The notes under the pieces were generated by a model that was given only the letters and a program-made list of their open reading frames with translations, was not told the DNA's origin and searched no databases. A program made the position numbers and the translations under genes. Positions 20,068 through 27,030 of a stretch of DNA of 64,000 nt are shown in pieces. Position 1 is the stretch's first letter. Each line of letters starts with the position of its first letter. Origin of the DNA: an uncultured Bacteroidota bacterium (GTDB taxonomy: Bacteria > Bacteroidota > Bacteroidia > Flavobacteriales_F > PHOS-HE28); contig CADEDY010000006.1 of assembly GCA_902826215.1 (NCBI GenBank), positions 1 through 64,000 on the forward strand, read 5' to 3'.

Positions 20068-20460
20068 TCAGAACAACTCCTCCACTTCGATGAAGGCGAA
20101 GTCCATCTTGAACAGGCTTTGATAATCCTTGCCGGTTTCGGCCATTTCCTCATCTCCGGTCTCGAAGTGCCAATTCACTTCAACACGGCGACCGCCTTCT
20201 GTGACGGCATCCAAGCGGCTGAAGATGTTATAGAAATGCTTGGATGAACTGGTATCCAAGTAGTCCAGTTTCATGTTCACCGTGGTCTTGTCCTTGGCAT
20301 TGGGAAGGTACTCCTCCAGCCAACCGTATACGCGAGCATAGAATTGCTCCGAGTTGTGCGGCAATGATCGACCGATGAACTCCATGATCCCGTTGTCCAC
20401 GTCCAGATCTACCTGCGGGGAGGTTTCCGTTCTGTCCAAGTGAAAATGGCGTTGGGACAT
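20068..20460 (-). CDS. SiaC-like regulatory phosphoprotein (DUF1987)
   Basis: A 130-residue cytosolic protein starting MSQRHFHLDRTETSPQVDLD, with the family hallmark LDYLDTSSSKHFYNIF. In Pseudomonas the SiaC protein is phosphorylated on the matching threonine by the kinase SiaB, dephosphorylated by the phosphatase SiaA, and in its free form activates a diguanylate cyclase. The corresponding Thr70 is present here. I start at the ATG at 20460; the longer frame to 20505 adds 15 residues without family match. No siaA, siaB or GGDEF gene is nearby, so its partners are elsewhere or differ. It converges on phoH. Confidence 0.85.
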   Translation of the reverse strand: MSQRHFHLDRTETSPQVDLDVDNGIMEFIGRSLPHNSEQFYARVYGWLEEYLPNAKDKTTVNMKLDYLDTSSSKHFYNIFSRLDAVTEGGRRVEVNWHFETGDEEMAETGKDYQSLFKMDFAFIEVEELF

Positions 20461-20552
20461 GGTTCTGAATTTGTACGTCCAAAGTTCTTCACGTATCACG
20501 GCCATCTCGCTCCAGGTTTGCGCCGTTGATCAACAAAATGCGGTGGAAAAGG

Positions 20553-20575
20553 AAAAGCCGGGCAGGCCCGGCTTT
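20553..20575 (-). terminator. Intrinsic terminator of the 22013-20595 operon
   Basis: AAAGCCGGGC (20554-20563) and GCCCGGCTTT (20566-20575) form an almost perfect palindrome. On the minus strand the hairpin is followed by TCCTTTTCC and starts 19 bases after the stop at 20595. Confidence 0.88.
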
Positions 20576-20594
20576 CTAGCGTTCGGTGGTCCCT

Positions 20595-21005
20595 CTATCG
20601 CGAGCGATACTCGGTCAGGATCTCGCGATCGCTTGGAAGAAGGATCTCGTTGTCGTTCACCTTGCGCACCCAGTACATGTATTTTCCCGTGCCCTGGCAG
20701 GCGAATGCATTCATTACCTCGTTCGGTGCAAGGGCTTTCACCGGGAAGGTGCGCCAGTTACCGTTGCGTTCCTGCATGGCCACCTTCACTTCGATCATGT
20801 CGGAGCAGATGTTCTGTAGATCGATCTGGTAGGTTCCGCTGAAATCCCGTTTGTAGTTCTCCTTATAGTTCTCGCATTTCGTGCATGGAGCTCCCCATTT
20901 GCTCGCGGTCTTGGTCAGGCAGTCGGCGTAGCTCTGGTCCTGCGCGCCAACCCATATGGCGGCCAGCAGTAGGACAATGAGCAACAGGGTCTTTTTCGGG
21001 TTCAT
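20595..21005 (-). CDS. Small secreted protein, unrecognised
   Basis: About 136 residues, starting MNPKKTLLLIVLLLAAIWVGAQ, a signal peptide. The mature part carries a CxxC pair (GAPCTKCENYKENYK) and two more cysteines (NICSD, FACQG), so disulfides or a metal site are possible. It ends with a charged EILTEYRSR. Its ATG overlaps the stop of the TPR gene (ATGA), so the two are translationally coupled. It is the last gene of a three-gene leftward operon and is followed by a strong terminator. I do not recognise the family. Confidence 0.75.
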   Translation of the reverse strand: MNPKKTLLLIVLLLAAIWVGAQDQSYADCLTKTASKWGAPCTKCENYKENYKRDFSGTYQIDLQNICSDMIEVKVAMQERNGNWRTFPVKALAPNEVMNAFACQGTGKYMYWVRKVNDNEILLPSDREILTEYRSR

Positions 21006-21538
21006 TTGCAACGGTTGTTCGTCAGGATGATCTTGGCTTCGGCGTTGCCCAAGCGCTTACTCGTGCTCCAGTCCTTGCAAGCACCAACTTGATCGCCGGT
21101 CGCTTTACGCGCCCAACCTCGATCGTTGTAGGCTTCCTCGTTCTTCGGGTCCATGGCGATCACGCTGTTGAAATCGGCGATGGCCAGTTCATTCTTGCCC
21201 AATTTCTTGTAGGCGCTTCCACGACTGATATAGGCCCAGGTGTGATCCTTCTTCAAGTGGATCACTGCGCTGAAATCCTTTACGGCTCCTTCGTAGTTCT
21301 TCAACAAGCTTTGGCAGAACCCCCTTTGCAGCATTGCATTCACGTGGTCATCTTCCTGTTCCAGCACCCGATCGAAGAAAATGATGGCTGTGGCATGATC
21401 GCCAGCTCGGTATGCTCGCTCACCGGCCTGGTAGAGTTCCTCCACTCCGTTCGGCCGTTTCACTTCGGCGAGGTATTGCGCTCTGCTGAATGTTCCGCAC
21501 AGGACAACGAAGCAGGCAAGGATCAGACGATTGGTCAT
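21002..21538 (-). CDS. Secreted TPR-repeat protein
   Basis: About 178 residues. MTNRLILACFVVLCGTFSRAQ is the signal peptide, which fixes the start at 21538. Three to four tetratricopeptide units follow, for example AGERAYRAGDHATAIIFFDR, NAMLQRGFCQSLLKNYEGAV, AYISRGSAYKKLGKNELAIA and AYNDRGWARKATGDQVGACK, ending in a DW-containing helix with a terminal Cys that is typical of Bacteroidota TPR lipoprotein-like proteins. Probably a periplasmic scaffold. Middle gene of the 22013-20595 operon; 10 bases from the upstream gene and overlapping the downstream one by four. Confidence 0.88.
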   Translation of the reverse strand: MTNRLILACFVVLCGTFSRAQYLAEVKRPNGVEELYQAGERAYRAGDHATAIIFFDRVLEQEDDHVNAMLQRGFCQSLLKNYEGAVKDFSAVIHLKKDHTWAYISRGSAYKKLGKNELAIADFNSVIAMDPKNEEAYNDRGWARKATGDQVGACKDWSTSKRLGNAEAKIILTNNRCK

Positions 21539-21548
21539 GGTAGGGCTC

Positions 21549-22013
21549 TCAGCGAGGCTTCTTACGTGTTCGATCCGGACTGGTTTCATCGGCCGTTTGC
21601 TTCAGTTCGCTCTGCGCGGTTCGTATGAGGTCCTTGAACAGCGCGATGGCATTTGCACCTTCCGGATCCTTCTCCGGGTTCGGCAGAGTCGAGCGGCTCG
21701 TCAAGCGGACCACGTCCAACTTGAAGATCTCCTTCGTGAAGCATTGTACATGTTCTTTTCCGCACTCCAGCACGATGGCCTTCTCCTCTGCGGAATAATG
21801 GACGGCTTCGGGATCGAGGTGGATGAGAGGCACGATGTCCTGACGATATCGTCCGCTTTCGTCCATGAAGTCCATCACGAAGCGGTCCTGCTTGTCGATC
21901 TTGAACACGACGGTACCGGCAAAGGCTGCATTCAGCGGGGCAAGGTCAAGTTGCTGACCGATGCACGTGACGGTCGTGAACAGCGACAAGAAAAGAGGTA
22001 GTGAACGCTTCAT
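21549..22013 (-). CDS. Small secreted protein, unrecognised
   Basis: About 154 residues starting MKRSLPLFLSLFTTVTCIGQ (signal peptide). The mature protein has a pattern LDLAPLNAAFAGTVVFKIDKQ and two Cys residues (LECGKEHVQCFTK). The C-terminus is a basic, helix-like tail (ELKQTADETSPDRTRKKPR). It heads the operon with the TPR protein and the CxxC protein, so the three probably act in the same periplasmic process. I do not recognise the family. It diverges from the repeat-protein paralogue at 22069 across 55 bases. Confidence 0.75.
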   Translation of the reverse strand: MKRSLPLFLSLFTTVTCIGQQLDLAPLNAAFAGTVVFKIDKQDRFVMDFMDESGRYRQDIVPLIHLDPEAVHYSAEEKAIVLECGKEHVQCFTKEIFKLDVVRLTSRSTLPNPEKDPEGANAIALFKDLIRTAQSELKQTADETSPDRTRKKPR

Positions 22014-22068
22014 GGGTAACCAGTTGCGGACCTGTTACGTACACCGGGACAACAAGTTCTGATCACTG

Positions 22069-23271
22069 ATGAATCCATTCTCCAGGACCACCTGGATCCG
22101 TTCCCTTCTTTGTCTCGCGATCCTGGTGCCTGCCATGCTTTCGGCACAAGGGCGCTTCACTGTGAACGGTCGATTGAAGATCGAAGGTGGTGATCTGTCC
22201 AGTTCGCGGATGGTGGTGTACAAGAACGGAGTGAAGGAACGAACCCTTTCGACCGGATTGAACAAGTTCTCGTTGGACCTTGAATTGAACGCCAACTACA
22301 TCGTCTCCTTCGAGAAGGACGGGTATGTCGCGAAGAAGGTCTCCTTCAATACCAACGCACCTGCCGAGGCGATCGCGAGCGGGTTCACCCCATTCGATTT
22401 CGCGGTCTCGCTTTTCAAGCAGTACGACGACATCAATATCGTCGTGTTCAATCAACCGGTCGGGATCATCCGATACGATGACAAGACCGGCGACTTCGAC
22501 TACGACACGGACTATACAAAGTCCATTCAGTCCCAACTGCAACAGGTGCTGACCCAGGTGGAACAGAAGCAGAAAGAGGAATCGGTGAACGAGAAGGAGA
22601 GAGCTGCCCAGGAAGCCGCAGCTGCCAAGGCTAAAGCGAAGGAGGAGGCCGACGCCGCCAAACAAGCCGCGGCGAAGGCAAAGGCCGATGCCGAAGCCCA
22701 GCGCGAGGCAGAGGCACTAGCGAAAGTGGAAGAGAAAAAGGCTGAGGAACAGAAGAAAGCGGAGGAGAAGAAGCGGCAAGAGCAACTTGCTACATCACCA
22801 CCTCCACCGGTCAAGGAAAAGGATCCAGAATCTGTTGTTGCTGAACAACGGAAACCAGAACCCAAGGTTGAGCCAGTGGTCAAGAAGCCTGAACCACAGG
22901 TCGTGAACGCGATCGGATCAAAAGCGGTGACGAACGAAGATGGGCGTCGCTCGGTCGATCCCATTGTGCAAGAGGAGGAGAACAGGGTTGCTATGGCCAA
23001 GGTCGTGGTCAAGGAAGAGAGCCCTGTGCGTCCCGCGGTAGTAGAGCTAGAGGTGTTTCGGAAGGAGGAATTGGTCGTGGAACCGTCACGGGTGACCACG
23101 GTGGTCACGATCACCACGGGTGAGCGATTTGATGAATACCGCAAAGTGACCCACAAATGGGGAGGGCTCTATTATTTCAAGAACGGTGCGGCTTGTTCAA
23201 AGGAGGTCTTCGATAGCGAAGCTCGCGACGAACAACTGGCAGGAGCCACGCCCCGCAGCAAAATGGATTGA
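22069..23271 (+). CDS. Secreted coiled-coil protein, short paralogue of the 2077 protein
   Basis: About 400 residues. Signal peptide (about 1-27), then a beta-sandwich-like N-terminus (FTVNGRLKIEGGDLSS, VVYKNGVK, VSFEKDGYVAKKVSF) that corresponds to the same region of the 2077 protein. Both continue with a similar segment (FNQPVGIIRYDDKTGDFDYD here, LNEPFGKAAYADGTFTWDIE there). A long Ala/Lys/Glu coiled coil (about 160-245) and a Pro/Val-rich linker (KEKDPESVVAEQRKPEP) follow. The C-terminus FDEYRKVTHKWGGLYYFKNG matches the other protein's YSKVIAKWGTFYFKNG. The 67-residue repeats of the large protein are absent. Envelope location is likely; function unknown. Confidence 0.85.
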   Translation: MNPFSRTTWIRSLLCLAILVPAMLSAQGRFTVNGRLKIEGGDLSSSRMVVYKNGVKERTLSTGLNKFSLDLELNANYIVSFEKDGYVAKKVSFNTNAPAEAIASGFTPFDFAVSLFKQYDDINIVVFNQPVGIIRYDDKTGDFDYDTDYTKSIQSQLQQVLTQVEQKQKEESVNEKERAAQEAAAAKAKAKEEADAAKQAAAKAKADAEAQREAEALAKVEEKKAEEQKKAEEKKRQEQLATSPPPPVKEKDPESVVAEQRKPEPKVEPVVKKPEPQVVNAIGSKAVTNEDGRRSVDPIVQEEENRVAMAKVVVKEESPVRPAVVELEVFRKEELVVEPSRVTTVVTITTGERFDEYRKVTHKWGGLYYFKNGAACSKEVFDSEARDEQLAGATPRSKMD

Positions 23272-23290
23272 TCGGGTCGTAATTTCGTCC

Positions 23291-23719
23291 ATGGCCTACT
23301 TGCGCGATGGGCGGTCGCCGGTCCCGAAGGACGAGCGCACGAGTGCGCAAATGAGCCGGATCCGTGCTACGAATACAGGTCCTGAACGTGCCCTGCGACA
23401 ATTGCTTCGCGAAGCAGGATATACCGGCTACCGATTGCACTACAAGAAGGCACCGGGACGGCCCGATATCACCTTCGTTGGACGGAGCGTAGCGGTCTTC
23501 GTGCACGGTTGTTTCTGGCACGCCTGCAGGCTTTGTCAACCGCCTCTCCCGAAGTCGAATGTTCCTTTTTGGCGCCACAAGTTGCTCGCCAACCGCGCAA
23601 GGGATACGCGGAAATCCAAGGCGCTTAGGCAAGCGGGCTGGACCGTTGTCACGATACGTGAATGTCAACTGCGCAAGCGGCCTCAACAGCAGTTGGAAAG
23701 GGTCTTGCAACACCTCTGA
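23291..23719 (+). CDS. vsr: Very short patch repair endonuclease Vsr
   Basis: About 142 residues. Vsr nicks DNA next to T:G mismatches that arise when 5-methylcytosine deaminates. The catalytic core is intact: the PGRPDI motif with the metal-binding Asp, FVHGCFWHACRLC with the catalytic His and zinc ligands, and a third Cys in TIRECQL. The N-terminal SAQMSRIRATNTGPERALRQ is also typical. I start at the ATG at 23291; the 35 upstream codons overlap the previous gene and lack family match. No cytosine methyltransferase lies in the window, which is unusual because vsr normally sits next to its Dcm-type partner. Confidence 0.93.
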   Translation: MAYLRDGRSPVPKDERTSAQMSRIRATNTGPERALRQLLREAGYTGYRLHYKKAPGRPDITFVGRSVAVFVHGCFWHACRLCQPPLPKSNVPFWRHKLLANRARDTRKSKALRQAGWTVVTIRECQLRKRPQQQLERVLQHL

Positions 23720-23724
23720 GCGAC

Positions 23725-24015
23725 CTAGTTTCTTTTGCGCTGGATCGATCGACGGAAGAAGCGCTTCTCGAATTCCCAGAAGAACTTGAATTGCCCGAAC
23801 AATGCGCCGAATACGAGCAACAGGACATTGTAGATCGGGAGGATCAGGATGTAGTACAACACAGTGAACCCCAATGGCTGCGCTCCATCACTGGTGAAGT
23901 AGGATACCACAGGCCGTTTGAGCAGAAGTACCGTAGTGCCCGTACACGCAAAAACCAGAAGGATCAACAGGACACGCCCTGGACCCACTCCCCAACGAAC
24001 CCCCAGCCTTTCCAT
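23725..24015 (-). CDS. Small integral membrane protein (DUF6787-like)
   Basis: About 96 residues from the ATG at 24015 (MERLGVRWGVGPGRVLLILL); an in-frame ATG at 24051 would add twelve residues. Two membrane segments are visible (VLLILLVFACTGTTVLLL and YYILILPIYNVLLLVFGALF), followed by FGQFKFFWEFEKRFFRR. The latter matches the conserved FGQFxFFxxxxxK end of a small membrane family common in this phylum. No function is known. It faces vsr tail-to-tail with a five-base gap and lies downstream of the PD40 lipoprotein on the same strand. Confidence 0.75.
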   Translation of the reverse strand: MERLGVRWGVGPGRVLLILLVFACTGTTVLLLKRPVVSYFTSDGAQPLGFTVLYYILILPIYNVLLLVFGALFGQFKFFWEFEKRFFRRSIQRKRN

Positions 24016-24096
24016 CCAACCATGGCGGCCGGATCCACTTTCCTCCACCATGTCAGATGCGCATGTCGGTCATGAACTCGTGCAAACCGATCATTC

Positions 24097-25197
24097 TCAA
24101 TCCACCCATTCGGCGAGGAAAAGGTTGGTCTCACGTGTGCCGCCGTTCGCGCGGTTGCTGCTGAAGACCAAGTACTTTCCATCCGGGCTGAAGACCGGGA
24201 ACGCATCGAACTGATCGCTGAAACTGACCTGCTCCAACCCGGTTCCGTCGGAATTGATGAGGTAGAGCGTGAACGGGAATCCGCGTTCTGCCGTGTGGTT
24301 GCTGGCGAAAATGATCTTCTTGCCGCTCGGGTGCCAGAACGGCGCCCAATTCGCTTGACCAAGATCGGAGATCTTCCGCGCGTCGCTGCCATCGGCGTTC
24401 GCCACGTACAGCTCCATGTTGGTGGGCATCACCAATCCCTCCTTCAGCAAGGCCTTGTATTCCATCTCTTCCTCTGGGGTCTTGGGCCTGCTTGCACGCC
24501 ATAGCAGTTGGGTGCCATCCGGGCTGAAGAAGGCACCACCGTCGTAGCCCAAAGTGTTGGTGATCCGTTTCACGTCCGTGCCATCCAGATCCATCGTATA
24601 GAGTTCCATATCACCATCGCGCATACTGGTGAACACGATACGATCACCTTTTGGTGAAACCGTTGCTTCGGCATCGTAGCCCGGTGTCGAGGTCAGTTGC
24701 TTGCGGATGGTGCCCTGAAGATCGCTGACGAAGATGTCGAAGCTCGGGTAGATCGGCCAAACGTACTTGCCGTCTGAACGCCGCTCGGGGTGTGCTGGGC
24801 ACGCGGCATCTTTTTCGTGTGTGCTGCCGAACAACACCATGCTGTCGCCCGGCAGGAAGTAGCTGCACGTGGTGCGTCCACCGTTGATGCTGATCTTCTG
24901 CGGCGCTTTGGCTGCAAGATCGTCCGTGAATGGGTTGAACACGTAGATCTGGTCACAGCTTTCACCCCAAGCCGGGTTGGTGGCTTGGAAGATCAATCGG
25001 TCTCCCGAAAAGCTCCAGTAGGCTTCGGCATTATCGCCTCCGAAAGTGAGCTTCTTCAATGTTTTGAAGTGCTTTTCGCCGTCGGCGATCAACGTGTCCT
25101 TGGGCGCTGGTTCGACTTCGGATACGGCCTGCTTCGGTGTTTCTGCAGTAGTGCATGCGAAGAGCAAAAGTGGGAGGGCGGGCAAGGCGAGTTTCAT
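24097..25197 (-). CDS. PD40/TolB-like beta-propeller lipoprotein
   Basis: About 366 residues. MKLALPALPLLLFACTTAE has a lipobox (LLFAC), so the protein should be a lipoprotein in the periplasm or outer membrane; this favours the ATG at 25197 over the codon at 25209. The mature part carries WD40-like PD40 blades, seen in the repeated motif SPKGDRIVFTSMRDGDMELY, FSPDGTQLLWRASR, HPSGKKIIFASNHTAERG and FSPDGKYLVFSSNR. TolB-like propellers bind proteins or peptidoglycan-associated partners; no enzymatic residues stand out. It starts 63 bases from the divergent radical SAM gene. Confidence 0.87.
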   Translation of the reverse strand: MKLALPALPLLLFACTTAETPKQAVSEVEPAPKDTLIADGEKHFKTLKKLTFGGDNAEAYWSFSGDRLIFQATNPAWGESCDQIYVFNPFTDDLAAKAPQKISINGGRTTCSYFLPGDSMVLFGSTHEKDAACPAHPERRSDGKYVWPIYPSFDIFVSDLQGTIRKQLTSTPGYDAEATVSPKGDRIVFTSMRDGDMELYTMDLDGTDVKRITNTLGYDGGAFFSPDGTQLLWRASRPKTPEEEMEYKALLKEGLVMPTNMELYVANADGSDARKISDLGQANWAPFWHPSGKKIIFASNHTAERGFPFTLYLINSDGTGLEQVSFSDQFDAFPVFSPDGKYLVFSSNRANGGTRETNLFLAEWVD

Positions 25198-25259
25198 GGT
25201 TCCGTTCAAGAGTGCGCGAAACTAAACATGCTTTCCGCGTTGAACGTCAGAGAACAGCC

Positions 25260-26345
25260 ATGGTGTATCTTCTGCGCATGCCGATCGACGATATGCCCGT
25301 CAAAGGCCGTGGGGCTTCCGAGCAGGTCCCTAACCGCTTTGAACAACGATCCTACCAGCGCATGCACGTTGAGGGTTTGGACGAGGTGGAATCGGAGACC
25401 CTACCAACCTCGCGTATCGAGGTGTTTCCGCGAACCATTATCAATAGGGTCGACAGCCCTGACCTGCCCTTCAGTTGGAGCATGAACCCTTATCAAGGGT
25501 GTGAACATGGCTGCAGCTATTGCTACGCTCGGCCTACGCACGAGTATTGGGGCTACAGTGCCGGGTTGGATTTCGAGCGGGTGGTCCTGGTGAAACGGAA
25601 CGCTCCGGAGCTCTTCGAACAAGCGCTTCGGCATAAGCGCTGGAAAGGAGAGCCCATCAGCCTATCGGGTGCCACCGATCCGTATCAGCCAGTGGAACGC
25701 ACCGAACGATTGACACGTCGGATCCTGGAGATCGCCCTTGCCTTCAAGCAACCCCTTATGCTGATCACCAAGAATGCCCTGATCGAGCGGGACATCGACC
25801 TCTTGACCCAGTTGGCTGAACAACGCTTGGTGCAGGTCGCCGTTAGCTTGACCACCTTGAACGAAGAACTTCGCCGCAAGCTCGAACCGCGCACCAGCAC
25901 TGGACCACAGCGCTTGGAGGTGATCGAGAACCTGAGCAAGGCGCACATTCCGGTATTGGCGATGATCGCCCCGGTGATTCCTGCGTTGAACGAGCCCGAA
26001 GTCCCGGAATTGTTGCGGCGTGCGTCCTTGTCGGGTGCTTTGGGCGCAGGATACACCGTCTTGCGTTTGAACGGACCTGTCCGGCCGGTCTTTGAACGTT
26101 GGCTGAGGCATCACTACCCGGATCGTGCAGAAAAGGTCTTGGCCCAGACCCGTGCATTGCATGGCGGCGATGCGAACGATTCCGTGCACGGTCGGCGCAT
26201 GAAAGGAGAGGGGGCTTTCGCCACGAACATCCAGCGTCTTTTTCAGGTGATGCACGCCCGCTATTTCAGCCAAAAGGTCGTGCCAGTGCTCAAAAGCAGC
26301 TTGTTCAGCCCTCCTCCAAAGGGGCAGCTCGATCTTTTCCAGTGA
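25260..26345 (+). CDS. PA0069-type radical SAM protein
   Basis: About 361 residues. The 4Fe-4S motif CxxxCxxC appears as GCEHGCSYCYARPTHEY (Cys at about 81, 85 and 88), preceded by FSWSMNPYQGC, and followed by LSGATDPYQPVERTERLTR and ITKNALIERD, all hallmarks of the family related to spore photoproduct lyase (Rv2578c/PA0069). Function is unproven; a DNA or nucleotide repair role has been suggested because of the lyase similarity. An in-frame ATG at 25278 is an equally good start. It converges with thpR and overlaps it by 41 bases at the 3' end. Confidence 0.9.
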   Translation: MVYLLRMPIDDMPVKGRGASEQVPNRFEQRSYQRMHVEGLDEVESETLPTSRIEVFPRTIINRVDSPDLPFSWSMNPYQGCEHGCSYCYARPTHEYWGYSAGLDFERVVLVKRNAPELFEQALRHKRWKGEPISLSGATDPYQPVERTERLTRRILEIALAFKQPLMLITKNALIERDIDLLTQLAEQRLVQVAVSLTTLNEELRRKLEPRTSTGPQRLEVIENLSKAHIPVLAMIAPVIPALNEPEVPELLRRASLSGALGAGYTVLRLNGPVRPVFERWLRHHYPDRAEKVLAQTRALHGGDANDSVHGRRMKGEGAFATNIQRLFQVMHARYFSQKVVPVLKSSLFSPPPKGQLDLFQ

Positions 26346-26859
26346 AGCGCCAGGATCCCACCGGGTCGTGGATACTTCCCTTCGAGGAGGGCGAGGAACG
26401 GAACAACGTGAGTTCGCCGAGCACCAGCTCAGGGATCACGATATCACCATCGATGGCGTCAACTCGGCGCTGGGCCTTGCGCGCCAACGTGATATGCGGC
26501 CAATAGGGCCGGTAAACGGAAGCTTCGCTGCCCGTAGCTGCGGCCAATGCGAGGTGTAGCGCGGTCAGATCCTCGTTAGGCTGGAACCGGATCCAAAGCA
26601 TTGTGGGGTCCACTTTCGGCATGGTCACCAAACGCCCAGCTTTCAAGGCGATCGGACCGAAGTTGCCGGCCTGCTTTACTGCGGCTTGCTCAATAATGGG
26701 AAGTGCTTCTAGCGGACGCTCACCAAGGAAAAGAGCGGTGACATGCCATTGCTCCAACGGTGTGATCCGCCAATTGGGCTGTTCCAGTACGGTCGTCAGG
26801 CGGCCCGCCAGTTCAGTGGAAATGGTGGGTGGGATGGAGGTGCCAAGGAAGACCCGCAT
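26305..26859 (-). CDS. thpR: RNA 2',3'-cyclic phosphodiesterase (2H family, ThpR)
   Basis: 184 residues, the usual family length. The two catalytic HxTx motifs are HVTA (residues 39-42, in QWHVTALFLGE) and HITL (122-125, in YWPHITLAR). The enzyme opens 2',3'-cyclic phosphates on RNA ends, and E. coli ThpR also ligates tRNA half-molecules through 2'-5' bonds. The C-terminus ELTLFRSSPSSKG is also typical. Its 3' end overlaps that of the radical SAM gene on the other strand. Confidence 0.92.
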   Translation of the reverse strand: MRVFLGTSIPPTISTELAGRLTTVLEQPNWRITPLEQWHVTALFLGERPLEALPIIEQAAVKQAGNFGPIALKAGRLVTMPKVDPTMLWIRFQPNEDLTALHLALAAATGSEASVYRPYWPHITLARKAQRRVDAIDGDIVIPELVLGELTLFRSSPSSKGSIHDPVGSWRFTGKDRAAPLEEG

Positions 26860-26963
26860 GGGTGACTAAGGACGCAGGTAAGTTCCAAACCTACAACGTC
26901 TCGGAAACACGGACGTGCGGTTGGATATCAGCCGGTCCGGCCTTTCGGGATCAACACGGGTGG

Positions 26964-26994
26964 TTGACATTCGTGTGTGATATTTTTAGTTTCG
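26964..26994 (+). promoter_or_regulatory. Bacteroidota-type promoter for the PQQ dehydrogenase at 27031
   Basis: TTG (26964-26966) is followed after exactly 20 bases by TAGTTTCG (26987-26994), seven of eight matches to the -7 region with the usual spacing. The ATG is 37 bases further on. Confidence 0.55.
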
Positions 26995-27030
26995 TTGACT
27001 TAATTACCTCGCTCGTCGAAATTTCGTGCC

